NCBI RefSeq assembly: GCF_954871325.1
Contig: NC_088777.1
Location: 53,606,703-53,670,702 of the forward strand
DNA length: 64,000 nt
Origin: Gordionus sp. m RMFG-2023
Taxonomy: Eukaryota; Nematomorpha; Gordioida; Chordodea; Parachordodidae
Reading direction: 5' to 3'
Of the stretch, positions 63,801-64,000 are shown one piece after another. How positions within the stretch are numbered: position 1 is the first letter of the stretch; each line of letters opens with the position of its first letter. Below the pieces are notes generated by a model, which had not been told where the DNA came from, did no database searches, and saw only the letters and a program-made list of their open reading frames with translations. The position numbers were made by a program, and so were the translations under genes.

Positions 63801-63954
63801 AGAGACCCAACCCTTAAAAGGATCAATCACAATTAGTATAAAATATAAATAATAATAATAATTAGGTGTCCACTTACTTGAACCATAATATCTTGGCGTT
63901 CTTCCCGCCTTCGAACCTACAGACAAACTTCACGCTTTGGCCTAAGCGGGCGTC
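56..63954 (-). CDS. Twitchin/projectin-like giant muscle protein kinase (internal part, ~116 exons)
   Basis: One multi-exon gene covers the window on the minus strand. Conceptual splicing gives an unbroken series of 27 Ig domains, 34 Fn3 domains, a Ser/Thr/Pro-rich linker and a partial kinase, with reading phase conserved at nearly every junction. In protostomes such proteins lie along the myosin filament or connecting filaments of striated muscle and modulate relaxation through a stretch-sensitive kinase. The end order F-F-F-I-I-F-F-I-I-F-kinase matches C. elegans UNC-22 and Drosophila projectin (Bent), and distinguishes it from vertebrate titin and from MyBP-C. Both ends lie outside the window, so no start codon, promoter, stop or polyA site is assigned. 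Exon borders are my reading of GT/AG sites. Individual borders may be off, but the gene call is secure. Confidence 0.95.
800..917. mobile_element. hAT-like MITE family 1 remnant in the kinase intron
   Basis: Words such as GTGTAAGCCTGGTGATT, GACTTACGCAATATTACT and GGCTAAAAATCC followed by AACACTAG match half of the family 1 core. The host intron 198-1002 also has a short ACCGGCCCG stretch near 607-615. Nothing else is recognised there. Confidence 0.4.
2275..2460. repeat. Dispersed repeat with ATCGCTAAAA words (copy A)
   Basis: CGGTTCCCGTTCTAAATCGC, ATCGCTAAAAATTGGGAAC and GACTAAACACTTGTATTTAA recur, partly inverted, at about 56876-57190. The repeat is in the intron between the last Fn3 and the kinase linker (1958-2544). 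Confidence 0.5.
2545..3221 (-). CDS. Fn3 domain 34, immediately before the kinase
   Basis: Exons 3221-3056 and 2708-2545. Residues begin [14 protein letters not shown], followed by [20 protein letters not shown] and, in the second exon, [18 protein letters not shown]. These are the tryptophan, DGG and tyrosine landmarks of an Fn3 fold. The tail, [20 protein letters not shown], is basic and serine-rich and leads to the kinase linker at 1957. Entry is phase 1, the internal intron phase 2 and the exit phase 1. A single Fn3 between an Ig pair and the kinase is the standard twitchin/projectin arrangement. Confidence 0.9.
3327..4724 (-). CDS. Ig domains 26 and 27 (tandem pair before the last Fn3)
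   Basis: Exons 4724-4613 and 4240-4068 (Ig26), then 3994-3822 and 3444-3327 (Ig27). Ig26 has FECRI, FYWFKGTREI and [14 protein letters not shown]. Its core tryptophan codon is split by the intron (TG|G). Ig27 has [36 protein letters not shown] and [16 protein letters not shown]. Ig27 lacks the second conserved cysteine, as do many I-set domains of this protein. Domain borders are phase 1. Confidence 0.9.
4845..6150 (-). CDS. Fn3 domains 32 and 33 (tandem pair)
   Basis: Exons 6150-5978 and 5853-5724 (Fn32), then 5516-5356 and 4986-4845 (Fn33). Fn32 begins [12 protein letters not shown] and has [20 protein letters not shown], then [18 protein letters not shown] and AKYPFD. Fn33 begins [16 protein letters not shown] and has [20 protein letters not shown], then [20 protein letters not shown]. 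Both have a phase 0 intron in the middle and phase 1 borders. This is the F-F of the I-I-F-F-I-I block. Confidence 0.9.
6325..7084 (-). CDS. Ig domains 24 and 25 (tandem pair)
   Basis: Exons 7084-6976 and 6927-6755 (Ig24), then 6699-6587 and 6490-6325 (Ig25). Ig24 has both cysteines ([11 protein letters not shown] and [13 protein letters not shown]), and the core Trp is split by an intron (SRW|FKDGIEI). Ig25 begins [18 protein letters not shown] and ends [20 protein letters not shown]. It has no Trp at the usual position, where FSFKVLKDGK stands instead. Borders are phase 1. Confidence 0.9.
7141..9136 (-). CDS. Fn3 domains 29, 30 and 31 (triplet)
   Basis: Exons 9136-8999 and 8614-8453 (Fn29); 8354-8049 (Fn30, a single 306-nt exon); 8001-7897 and 7338-7141 (Fn31). 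Landmarks are [15 protein letters not shown] and [20 protein letters not shown] in Fn29, [20 protein letters not shown] and [16 protein letters not shown] in Fn30, and [19 protein letters not shown] and [17 protein letters not shown] in Fn31. The Fn31 core is split by a 558-bp intron that carries CCGG-rich repeat sequence. This is the F-F-F preceding I-I-F-F-I-I-F-kinase. Confidence 0.9.
7339..7896. other. Intron within Fn3 domain 31 with CCGG-rich repeat pieces
   Basis: 558 bp. The words AGCCCGGGTGAGTACACGGG (about 7407) and AGACCTGGCCCGAAAG (about 7818), with the edge CTTCAGGTCTCTAATAC at 7862, belong to the CCGG-rich family. No coding sequence is seen. Confidence 0.5.
9211..10426 (-). CDS. 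Fn3 domains 27-28 and Ig domain 23
   Basis: Exons 10426-10115 (Fn27, one exon), 10046-9853 and 9780-9666 (Fn28), 9610-9498 and 9391-9211 (Ig23). Fn27 has [40 protein letters not shown] and the exit AKDPFG. Fn28 has [20 protein letters not shown] and [20 protein letters not shown]. Ig23 begins [20 protein letters not shown] and has [18 protein letters not shown] and [20 protein letters not shown]. This is one full Fn3-Fn3-Ig super-repeat unit. Confidence 0.9.
10427..12680. other. Long intron after Ig22 (2.25 kb), no gene seen
   Basis: AT-rich. The segment 12300-12480 (TCGTGTTTGGAATACCTT ... ACCTAACTTTGACC) recurs near 40020-40460 as a dispersed repeat. The words at 11950-12005 (GCGTTACTTTTGTCAAATG, AGTAACGTTTGCGG) resemble those at 47870-47920. 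No Ig or Fn3 exon appears to be hidden here. Confidence 0.6.
12681..14845 (-). CDS. Ig domain 22, split by a 1.9-kb intron
   Basis: Exons 14845-14688 and 12804-12681. The first encodes [40 protein letters not shown] and DDSRININ. The second encodes [20 protein letters not shown] and [16 protein letters not shown]. The two halves make one I-set domain with a phase 0 junction. Long introns lie inside the domain (12805-14687) and after it (10427-12680). Both are AT-rich, and no further domain seems to be missing. Confidence 0.85.
12805..14687. other. Long intron inside Ig22 (1.9 kb), no gene seen
   Basis: Very AT-rich, with a short GAAA tract (13963-13999), TTAAAATCAATT-type low-complexity sequence (14160-14300) and GCGTTT/AAACGC palindromes (13270-13660) like those near 50800. 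No coding sequence is recognised. Confidence 0.6.
15031..16250 (-). CDS. Fn3 domains 24, 25 and 26 (triplet)
   Basis: Exons 16250-16143 and 16087-15902 (Fn24), 15853-15749 and 15676-15479 (Fn25), 15410-15251 and 15173-15031 (Fn26). Fn24 has [20 protein letters not shown], with DGS where most copies have DGG, and [20 protein letters not shown]. Fn25 has [20 protein letters not shown] and [20 protein letters not shown]. Fn26 has [20 protein letters not shown] and [18 protein letters not shown]. The triplet breaks the regular Ig-Fn3-Fn3 beat. Confidence 0.9.
16310..17535 (-). CDS. Fn3 domain 23 and Ig domain 21
   Basis: Exons 17535-17363 and 16805-16676 (Fn23) and 16597-16310 (Ig21, one 288-nt exon). 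Fn23 begins [20 protein letters not shown] and has [40 protein letters not shown]. Ig21 begins [20 protein letters not shown] and has [40 protein letters not shown]. The intron within Fn23 (16806-17362, 557 bp) holds a short hAT-like repeat remnant near 17125-17175. Confidence 0.88.
17602..18580 (-). CDS. Fn3 domain 21, Ig domain 20 and Fn3 domain 22 in three domain-crossing exons
   Basis: Exons 18580-18164, 18113-17846 and 17798-17602. The first holds all of Fn21 ([20 protein letters not shown] ... [15 protein letters not shown]) and runs on into Ig20 ([20 protein letters not shown]). The second finishes Ig20 ([20 protein letters not shown]) and runs on into Fn22 ([20 protein letters not shown]). 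The third completes Fn22 up to IVAKNPYG. Elsewhere in the gene an intron marks every domain border, so introns are missing at two borders here. The junctions 18164/18113 (S split A|GT) and 17846/17798 (T split AC|A) keep the frame. Confidence 0.88.
18635..19323 (-). CDS. Ig domain 19 and Fn3 domain 20
   Basis: Exons 19323-19048 (Ig19, single exon), 18980-18796 and 18749-18635 (Fn20). Ig19 has [40 protein letters not shown] and [20 protein letters not shown]. Fn20 has [59 protein letters not shown] and the exit IIAKNPYG. This is a type A Fn3 (EGPL entry, AKNPYG exit) following an Ig. Confidence 0.9.
19377..20054 (-). CDS. Fn3 domains 18 and 19 encoded in one 678-nt exon
   Basis: One uninterrupted exon (20054-19377) holds two complete Fn3 domains. 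Domain 18 begins [20 protein letters not shown] and has [20 protein letters not shown], ending IVAKNPFD. Domain 19 has [40 protein letters not shown] and [20 protein letters not shown], ending AKSRFG. Elsewhere an Fn3 pair is usually cut by an intron in each domain and one at the border. Here all three are absent. Both outer borders remain phase 1. Confidence 0.92.
20137..21729 (-). CDS. Fn3 domains 15, 16 and 17 (triplet) and Ig domain 18
   Basis: Exons 21729-21624 and 21556-21360 (Fn15), 21304-21132 and 21071-20942 (Fn16), 20838-20524 (Fn17, one exon), 20468-20344 and 20293-20137 (Ig18). Fn15 has [20 protein letters not shown] and exit AKNPYG. Fn16 has [20 protein letters not shown] and [18 protein letters not shown]. 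Fn17 has [20 protein letters not shown] and [20 protein letters not shown]. Ig18 begins [20 protein letters not shown] and has [14 protein letters not shown] and [20 protein letters not shown]. Fn17 is the extra B-type Fn3 relative to neighbouring units. Confidence 0.9.
21791..24251 (-). CDS. Fn3 domains 13-14 and Ig domain 17
   Basis: Exons 24251-24067 and 24012-23898 (Fn13), 23832-23708 and 23315-23138 (Fn14), 22075-21791 (Ig17, single exon). Fn13 has [40 protein letters not shown] and exit IIAKNPY. Fn14 has [34 protein letters not shown] and [20 protein letters not shown]. Ig17 begins [20 protein letters not shown] and has [40 protein letters not shown]. The Fn14-Ig17 intron (22076-23137) is 1.06 kb and carries a GAAA tract and a hAT-like remnant. 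Confidence 0.9.
22587..22674. repeat. GAAA tetranucleotide microsatellite
   Basis: About 88 bp of perfect (GAAA)n in the Fn14-Ig17 intron, directly next to a family 1 MITE remnant. Confidence 0.95.
22686..22850. mobile_element. hAT-like MITE family 1 remnant
   Basis: CCTAACTCGATACTTTAGGC, TTGCTTAAGTCTCGAGATTT, CAGGCTTGCGTAATATTTTT and GGATAAAATTTTAGC are the family core words without the termini. It sits directly after the GAAA tract in the Fn14-Ig17 intron. Confidence 0.45.
24300..25512 (-). CDS. Fn3 domains 11-12 and Ig domain 16
   Basis: Exons 25512-25328 and 25254-25140 (Fn11), 25008-24706 (Fn12, single exon), 24642-24518 and 24456-24300 (Ig16). Fn11 has [40 protein letters not shown] and AILAKNPF. 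Fn12 has [40 protein letters not shown] and [20 protein letters not shown]. Ig16 begins [20 protein letters not shown] and has [14 protein letters not shown] and [20 protein letters not shown]. This is a regular Fn3-Fn3-Ig unit. Confidence 0.92.
25588..26871 (-). CDS. Fn3 domains 9-10 and Ig domain 15
   Basis: Exons 26871-26756 and 26678-26495 (Fn9), 26405-26245 and 26176-26035 (Fn10), 25866-25588 (Ig15, single exon). Fn9 has [40 protein letters not shown] and EILARNPYG. Fn10 has [35 protein letters not shown] and [20 protein letters not shown]. Ig15 has [40 protein letters not shown] and [20 protein letters not shown]. Confidence 0.92.
25925..25996. repeat. G-rich TTAGGG-like stretch in the Fn10-Ig15 intron
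   Basis: Irregular GGGTTAAGGGG, GGGTAGGGTTAGAGG and GGGGGTTAGGG words on the plus strand, so C-rich in the transcript. It resembles degenerate telomere-type sequence and could form a G-quadruplex on the non-coding strand. Confidence 0.55.
26955..27184. mobile_element. hAT-like MITE, family 1, old copy
   Basis: It fills most of the Ig14-Fn9 intron (26872-27241). The core CTCAATATTTTATCCAGAAA and the right end GAGCCATTTTAACAACACTA are clear. The left end (CGCTAAACGACTCGATTTGA) is eroded. Confidence 0.6.
27242..29035 (-). CDS. Fn3 domains 7-8 and Ig domain 14
   Basis: Exons 29035-28862 and 28751-28623 (Fn7), 28249-28089 and 27999-27858 (Fn8), 27755-27654 and 27416-27242 (Ig14). Fn7 has [40 protein letters not shown] and PIIAKNPWG. 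Fn8 has [40 protein letters not shown] and [20 protein letters not shown]. Ig14 has [40 protein letters not shown] and [20 protein letters not shown]. The Fn7-Fn8 border intron carries the CCGG-rich repeat at 28289-28440. Confidence 0.9.
28289..28440. repeat. CCGG-rich dispersed repeat with four ~20-bp tandem units
   Basis: After AGAGACCGACCTGCAG, the word GATCCGGCCCGGGTTTTTTC recurs about four times (28336-28405), then GGCCCGGTCCGGA. GC content is far above the surrounding intron. The same CCGGCCCGG words and an AGAGATCTGCAG-like edge recur at several other places in the window. Confidence 0.7.
29182..30908 (-). CDS. Fn3 domains 5-6 and Ig domain 13
   Basis: Exons 30908-30718 and 30670-30556 (Fn5), 30075-29918 and 29820-29679 (Fn6), 29578-29434 and 29318-29182 (Ig13). 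Fn5 has [40 protein letters not shown] and ILAKDPW. Fn6 has [36 protein letters not shown] and [20 protein letters not shown]. Ig13 has [40 protein letters not shown] and [20 protein letters not shown]. The Fn5-Fn6 border intron holds a 149-bp hAT-like miniature element. Confidence 0.9.
30366..30514. mobile_element. hAT-like MITE, family 2, second copy with 8-bp target duplication
   Basis: A 149-bp copy of the element at 37380-37535, with the same GAGTTGTTAAA/TTTAACAACTC ends and over 90 percent identical by eye. It is flanked by the perfect direct repeat CAAAATTC at 30358-30365 and 30515-30522. It lies in the Fn5-Fn6 border intron. Confidence 0.82.
30970..32085 (-). CDS. Fn3 domains 3-4 and Ig domain 12
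   Basis: Exons 32085-31951 and 31897-31733 (Fn3-3), 31673-31371 (Fn3-4, single exon), 31314-31167 and 31106-30970 (Ig12). Landmarks are [40 protein letters not shown] and [20 protein letters not shown] in the first Fn3. The second has [40 protein letters not shown] and [20 protein letters not shown]. Ig12 has [40 protein letters not shown] and [20 protein letters not shown]. Confidence 0.92.
32165..33299 (-). CDS. Fn3 domains 1-2 and Ig domain 11 (first super-repeat unit)
   Basis: Exons 33299-33162 and 33113-32949 (Fn1), 32899-32717 and 32657-32538 (Fn2), 32461-32165 (Ig11, single exon). Fn1 has [40 protein letters not shown] (TGG in place of DGG) and IIAKKPYG. Fn2 has [35 protein letters not shown] and [20 protein letters not shown]. 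Ig11 begins [20 protein letters not shown] and has [20 protein letters not shown]. This is the switch point from the N-terminal Ig run to the Fn3-containing region. The acceptor at 33299 has a second AG two bases downstream. Confidence 0.9.
33358..35805 (-). CDS. Ig domains 7, 8, 9 and 10 (tandem run)
   Basis: Exons 35805-35666 and 35005-34864 (Ig7), 34705-34593 and 34467-34321 (Ig8), 34101-33963 and 33892-33759 (Ig9), 33702-33616 and 33549-33358 (Ig10). Ig7 has [20 protein letters not shown] and [15 protein letters not shown]. Ig8 has [20 protein letters not shown] and [18 protein letters not shown]. Ig9 has [20 protein letters not shown] and [18 protein letters not shown]. Ig10 has [20 protein letters not shown] and [20 protein letters not shown]. 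Ig7 and Ig8 keep both cysteines. The Ig8-Ig9 intron contains the TTTC tract at 34200-34265. Confidence 0.9.
34200..34265. repeat. TTTC (GAAA) microsatellite in the Ig8-Ig9 intron
   Basis: About 65 bp of (TTTC)n, which reads as (GAAA)n on the coding strand, shortly after the donor of the Ig8 exon. Confidence 0.95.
35006..35665. other. Intron within Ig7 (660 bp), nothing recognised
   Basis: AT-rich. A short CCGG-containing stretch around 35500-35530 (GGGCCCTAACCTGCCCCGG) may be a decayed repeat. No coding sequence is seen. Confidence 0.5.
35868..37345 (+). mobile_element. Decayed LINE (non-LTR retrotransposon) with AP-endonuclease remnant
   Basis: In the Ig6-Ig7 intron, on the plus strand and so opposite to the host gene. 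From 36061 the frame reads [20 protein letters not shown] and [20 protein letters not shown], which matches the N-terminal apurinic-type endonuclease (NVGTLTGK... LQET) of RTE-like LINEs. Around 36846-37020 broken frames read [20 protein letters not shown] and VAKNRAYDE, like the region between endonuclease and reverse transcriptase. Several stops and frame changes (for instance a TAA at about 36949) and a missing reverse transcriptase core show that it is dead. The GC-richer 5' part (35868-36060) may be its 5' UTR. The ends are approximate. Confidence 0.75.
37380..37535. mobile_element. hAT-like MITE, family 2, with 8-bp target duplication
   Basis: A 156-bp palindromic element bounded by GAGTTGTTAAA and its inverse TTTAACAACTC. 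Perfect 8-bp direct repeats CTAATTAG flank it at 37372-37379 and 37536-37543. The interior is made of repeated TCTAGATACAGATA words. An 8-bp duplication and a GTTG-containing terminus point to the hAT superfamily. It has no coding capacity. A sister copy lies at 30366-30514. Confidence 0.82.
37652..39401 (-). CDS. Ig domain 6
   Basis: Exons 39401-39292 and 37812-37652, separated by a 1.48-kb intron full of repeats (37813-39291). The first encodes [36 protein letters not shown]. The second encodes [40 protein letters not shown]. The core Trp codon is split TG|G by the intron. The domain is unusually cysteine-rich for this protein. The acceptor at 39401 follows an unusual G/C-rich upstream stretch, so the exact start of the first exon is uncertain. 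Confidence 0.82.
37968..38371. mobile_element. hAT-like MITE, family 1, internally duplicated, 8-bp target duplication
   Basis: It begins TAGTGTTGTTAAACGGCTC and ends with the inverse complement GAGCCGTTTAACAACACTA. Perfect 8-bp repeats GATCTGTA flank it (37960-37967 and 38372-38379). The interior holds two copies of a 181-bp unit (from 37992 and 38173) that are almost identical apart from a single C. Each unit is itself bounded by GAGCCG and CGGCTC. TIR form and duplication length indicate a non-autonomous hAT element. Confidence 0.85.
38376..39145. repeat. CCGG-rich dispersed repeat copies (two adjacent)
   Basis: Copy one runs from about 38376 to 38690, with CCCGGCCCGAAAT and GACCCGGGTCG on the left and CCGACCCGGTCCGAACCCG on the right. 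Copy two runs from about 38890 to 39145, from CTGCAAAAGTAGGCCC to TTAGGCCCGATGCAAATCG. Each is an AT-rich middle bracketed by inverted GGCCCGG words. A family 1 MITE fragment (38697-38830) lies between them. Confidence 0.6.
39486..39660. repeat. GAAGA pentanucleotide microsatellite
   Basis: About 175 bp of AGAGA/GAAGA repeats with a few interruptions. All forward frames are open only because the repeat lacks stops, so the apparent ORFs here are not genes. It lies just upstream, in gene direction, of the first Ig6 exon. Confidence 0.95.
40138..40250. repeat. GAAA tetranucleotide microsatellite
   Basis: About 110 bp of (GAAA)n with minor breaks. The flanking sequence (about 39990-40130 and 40430-40500) matches a dispersed repeat also present near 12300-12480. 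Confidence 0.95.
40656..40865. mobile_element. hAT-like MITE, family 1, degenerate copy
   Basis: TAGTGTTGTTAAAACGGCTC at the left, a core with ATATTTCATCCAGAAAAA and its inverse, and a right end CGGCTCAAAACGAAGCC followed by AACAAC. It lies in the intron between the charged linker and Ig6. Confidence 0.65.
41002..42404 (-). CDS. Ig domain 5 and the charged linker to Ig domain 6
   Basis: Exons 42404-42301, 42062-41963 and 41535-41399 make Ig5: [60 protein letters not shown] and [21 protein letters not shown] 40-nt micro-exon (41200-41161) then encodes [14 protein letters not shown]. Exon 41095-41002 encodes the helical, acidic [20 protein letters not shown] and [11 protein letters not shown]. 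The DFRALLKxRE pattern after an Ig recurs in muscle Ig proteins of this class. A further small exon at 40503-40444 ([17 protein letters not shown]) would join in phase 0 before Ig6, but it overlaps a dispersed repeat and is uncertain. Confidence 0.85.
41606..41830. mobile_element. hAT-like MITE, family 1, degenerate copy
   Basis: It starts TAGTGTCGTTTAAACGGCGG and ends AGCAACACTA, with GGCTCGTTTTGAGCC and the family core in between. It lies within the Ig5 intron 41536-41962. No clear target duplication is seen. Confidence 0.65.
43764..45737. mobile_element. Fold-back DNA element with ~280-310 bp terminal inverted repeats
   Basis: The left arm (43764-44043) starts CCATTCCATGTCAAATCG. The right arm (45429-45737) ends with its inverse complement CGATTTGACATGGAATGG. 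Other paired words are GGCGCCAATTTGAGTCTTTA and its inverse at 45450-45470, and CGTTTATTTTAGCTCGCTAGC and its inverse near 45635. A third, diverged copy of the arm sits inside at about 44329-44420 in left-arm orientation. The middle (44420-45400) has no convincing ORF. I see no clear target duplication. The element is about 2 kb and probably non-autonomous. It fills most of the intron 42405-45793. Confidence 0.72.
45794..47755 (-). CDS. Ser/Thr/Pro-rich linker segment (unstructured, ~470 residues)
   Basis: Exons 47755-47685 (about 24 residues) and 47130-45794 (1337 nt, the longest exon seen). The big exon starts [20 protein letters not shown], becomes dense in Ser, Thr and Pro, and joins Ig5 through the split Arg codon AG|A (QTKQR|FFGEP). 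No domain is recognisable. A short motif occurs twice, [11 protein letters not shown] near 46950 and [11 protein letters not shown] near 46110. Basic serine clusters (SRKSS, ERRSS) look like possible phosphorylation sites; that is inference from composition only. Twitchins carry low-complexity linkers in the N-terminal half, and projectin has a PEVK-like one; this one is S/T/P-rich, not PEVK. The small exon has two possible acceptors three bases apart (47755 or 47752). Confidence 0.8.
48588..48932 (-). CDS. Possible two-exon ORF inside the 11.6-kb intron (unassigned)
   Basis: Exon-like piece 48932-48887 encodes [15 protein letters not shown]. It is preceded by a T-rich tract ending TTTAG and followed by a strong GTACGT donor. 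Spliced in phase 1 to 48718-48588 it reads on as [20 protein letters not shown], then [20 protein letters not shown] and a TGA stop. The acidic, low-complexity-free composition looks protein-like. Neither piece fits the phase of the twitchin exon at 59323, so it is either part of another gene, an alternative 3' end for a short isoform, or chance. I do not recognise the protein. Confidence 0.25.
49440..49625. mobile_element. hAT-like MITE family 1 remnant
   Basis: Shares AAGCCTAAGGATTTTGCT, CCAAATCTCGATACTCACAT and TTTTAGCTAAAATC with family 1. The termini are decayed (CTAGTAACGCCACTC). It lies in the 11.6-kb intron. Confidence 0.4.
50141..50310. repeat. Tandem duplication, ~75-bp unit
   Basis: Two near-identical units (50141-50215 and 50216-50289), each with TTTGCAGTGATTTTTCATAA and TTTTTTTTGATTGAAGTAAA, then the start of a third. 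The very low number of differences suggests a young duplication. Confidence 0.8.
50927..51571. repeat. Minisatellite-like array, ~4 units of 140-172 bp
   Basis: Four tandem units start with AATACGAACGCATTTAAAATG or a close variant at 50927, 51099, 51267 and 51407. Each has a small hairpin (GCGTTTTGAAAAAAACGC), a G-rich stretch (TAGGGGGGTCGGGGTAAAAT) and the end ATTTTGGCCCTGGTTCG. The units differ by small deletions. It lies in the 11.6-kb intron. Nearby 50800-50880 has related GCGTTTCAAAACGC palindromes. Confidence 0.85.
52445..52690. repeat. CCGG-rich dispersed repeat
   Basis: GGCACGGCCCGGCCCGTA at the left and repeated GACCCGGCCCGTTA and GAGCCGGCCCGTTA units at the right, ending CGGGCCTGCAGATCT. 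The middle shares GATTTTTATAGCTAATAATG with the copy at 28289, so this is one family with inverted CCGG-rich ends. Confidence 0.65.
54286..54465. repeat. CCGG-rich dispersed repeat, inverted orientation
   Basis: ATCAGAAACCGGCAGGCCCGC, then CCCGGCCCGGGTTTTT facing AACCCGGTCCGGGCC, an AT-rich middle with AAATCGCCATTTTTAGC, and the right edge CCTGAAGATCTCTGG. The edge is the inverse of the AGAGATCTGCAGG edge seen in other copies. Related shorter pieces lie at 7380-7440, 7790-7875, 43575-43690 and 53560-53640. Confidence 0.65.
54825..54935. repeat. TTTC/CTCT microsatellite
   Basis: About 110 bp of (TTTC)n with CTCT interruptions in the 11.6-kb intron. Smaller GAAA tracts lie at 13963-13999, 41911-41935 and 56262-56280. 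Confidence 0.92.
55027..55230. mobile_element. hAT-like MITE, family 1, single unit
   Basis: TAGTGTTGTTAAACGGCTC at the left and GAGCCGTTTAAACAACACTA at the right, about 204 bp. The flanks ACGGAGAA (55019-55026) and ATGGAGAA (55231-55238) agree at 7 of 8 positions, so this is a slightly eroded target duplication. The interior matches the unit of the copy at 37968-38371. Confidence 0.8.
55436..55760 (+). mobile_element. Possible LINE 3' ORF fragment (C-terminal reverse transcriptase region)
   Basis: The plus-strand frame reads [40 protein letters not shown] and, after a frame change, [15 protein letters not shown]. This resembles the conserved tail of many LINE polyproteins (KYxxLxxxxxFIPIxxE..., then a RExxFLxQRxSxA-type segment). 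There are in-frame stops, for example TAA near 55610. It lies alone in the 11.6-kb intron. The resemblance is from memory of the family pattern, so confidence is moderate to low. Confidence 0.4.
56876..57190. repeat. Palindromic copy of the ATCGCTAAAA dispersed repeat (copy B)
   Basis: The left half has ACCGCTAAAAATTGG and AAGTAAACACTTGCATTT. The right half has the inverted words CGAGTGTTTACTTCCC, ATTTTTAGCGAAATTCCC and AAGCGATTTGTAAACGGG. It forms an inverted pair around a short centre and shares words with 2275-2460. It is probably a small fold-back or TIR element. Confidence 0.5.
59323..61807 (-). CDS. Ig domain 4 with charged linkers before and after it
   Basis: Exons 61807-61723, 60086-60010 and 59639-59323. 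The first begins with an acidic/basic linker ([20 protein letters not shown]) and enters the Ig fold (FLSQLNDQ). The second has [20 protein letters not shown] and TWFK. The third has [18 protein letters not shown] and [20 protein letters not shown], then a strongly charged tail of about 45 residues rich in Lys and Glu ([20 protein letters not shown]). The following intron (47756-59322, 11.6 kb) is the longest in the window. The phase 1 donor at 59323 fits the acceptor at 47755. Confidence 0.85.
60150..60334 (-). CDS. Possible terminal coding exon or pseudogene fragment in the Ig4 intron (unassigned)
   Basis: An open frame follows a plausible acceptor (TTTGCAG at 60335-60341) and ends in TAG at 60150-60152. 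It encodes [40 protein letters not shown] and [20 protein letters not shown]. The composition is protein-like and richer in GC than the flanks. It shows no Ig or Fn3 landmarks, and it would end the twitchin frame. It could be the last exon of a nested gene, a cryptic exon or a decayed insertion. No function is proposed. Confidence 0.25.
60526..60712. repeat. Telomere-like CCCTAA words in a duplicated segment
   Basis: Two copies of ATGAAACTTTCCC followed by CCTAACC words (60535-60562 and 60685-60712), with AACCCTAAACTCTAACCCTA between them. These are short, imperfect runs of CCCTAA, not a true array. Confidence 0.6.
61564..61635. repeat. 36-bp perfect tandem duplication
   Basis: Two 36-bp units (61564-61599 and 61600-61635) containing CCAATGGGAGGCTA and ATCTAGATTTCTC, differing at one base. 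It lies in the Ig4 intron 60087-61722. Confidence 0.9.
61970..63954 (-). CDS. Ig domains 1, 2 and 3 (first in window)
   Basis: Exons 63954-63878 and 63370-63174 (Ig1), 63124-62877 and 62815-62725 (Ig2), 62648-62350 and 62070-61970 (Ig3). Ig1 has [37 protein letters not shown] and [20 protein letters not shown]. Ig2 has [40 protein letters not shown] and [20 protein letters not shown]. Ig3 has [40 protein letters not shown] and [20 protein letters not shown]. Coding sequence continues upstream of 64000, so numbering starts at the first Ig in this window and not at the true N-terminus. Confidence 0.88.
62110..62283. mobile_element. hAT-like MITE family 1 remnant
   Basis: It contains ACTCAATATTTTCATCCAGAAA, GACATCTATTAGCGAAATCTC and GGCTAAAATATTGAGTTTGCC, the paired core words of family 1, then TAGCAACATT. 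Its ends are eroded. It lies in the intron within Ig3 (62071-62349). Confidence 0.55.
63534..63745. mobile_element. hAT-like MITE, family 1, degenerate copy
   Basis: It begins TAGTGTTGTTAAAGGGGTCG, contains the family core (CTCAATATTTTATCCAGAAA and its inverted partner near the right end) and ends AACAACAACTA. It lies in the intron within Ig1. No clear target duplication remains. Confidence 0.65.
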
Positions 63955-64000
63955 CTGAATTAATGTGTCAAAAATTTAATTAAATCAAGTAAGGCGTTTT

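Overview
The window is the interior of one very large muscle gene on the minus strand. It encodes a twitchin/projectin-type giant titin-family kinase (C. elegans unc-22, Drosophila bent). Reading the minus strand from right (N-terminal side) to left (C-terminal side), I can place about 116 coding exons. They encode 27 Ig (I-set) domains, 34 fibronectin type III (Fn3) domains, a Ser/Thr/Pro-rich linker and the first part of a protein kinase domain. The gene is open at both ends. Exons upstream of the first Ig lie beyond base 64000. The rest of the kinase and the usual C-terminal Ig domains lie left of base 56.

Layout, N to C. 63954-59323: four Ig domains, the fourth preceded and followed by highly charged linkers. 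47755-45794: a low-complexity Ser/Thr/Pro-rich segment with one 1.3 kb exon. 42404-33358: six Ig domains with a short charged linker between the first two. 33299-7141: a long super-repeat, mostly Ig-Fn3-Fn3, interrupted by three Fn3-Fn3-Fn3 triplets (in 21729-20524, 16250-15031 and 9136-7141). 7084-56: Ig-Ig-Fn3-Fn3-Ig-Ig-Fn3, then the N-terminal kinase linker and kinase. The order F-F-F-I-I-F-F-I-I-F-kinase is the diagnostic end arrangement of twitchin and projectin. Within the super-repeat two Fn3 types alternate. One begins like DKPxxPEGPL and ends AKNPYG; the other carries [11 protein letters not shown] and DGGxPI. Introns at domain borders are almost all phase 1, while introns inside domains are mostly phase 0 or 2.

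The DNA is AT-rich, with short exons separated by many small introns (about 50-500 bp) and a few long ones. The long introns hold most of the non-coding content: hAT-like miniature elements with 8-bp target duplications, a CCGG-rich repeat family, a 2 kb fold-back element, a decayed LINE, GAAA and GAAGA microsatellites and a minisatellite. No other gene is established. Two minus-strand ORF fragments inside introns (48588-48932 and 60150-60334) look exon-like but are unassigned. No tRNA, rRNA or CRISPR array was found.

The organism is an invertebrate animal, most likely a protostome, because twitchin/projectin genes of this architecture are known from protostomes. I cannot name the species.
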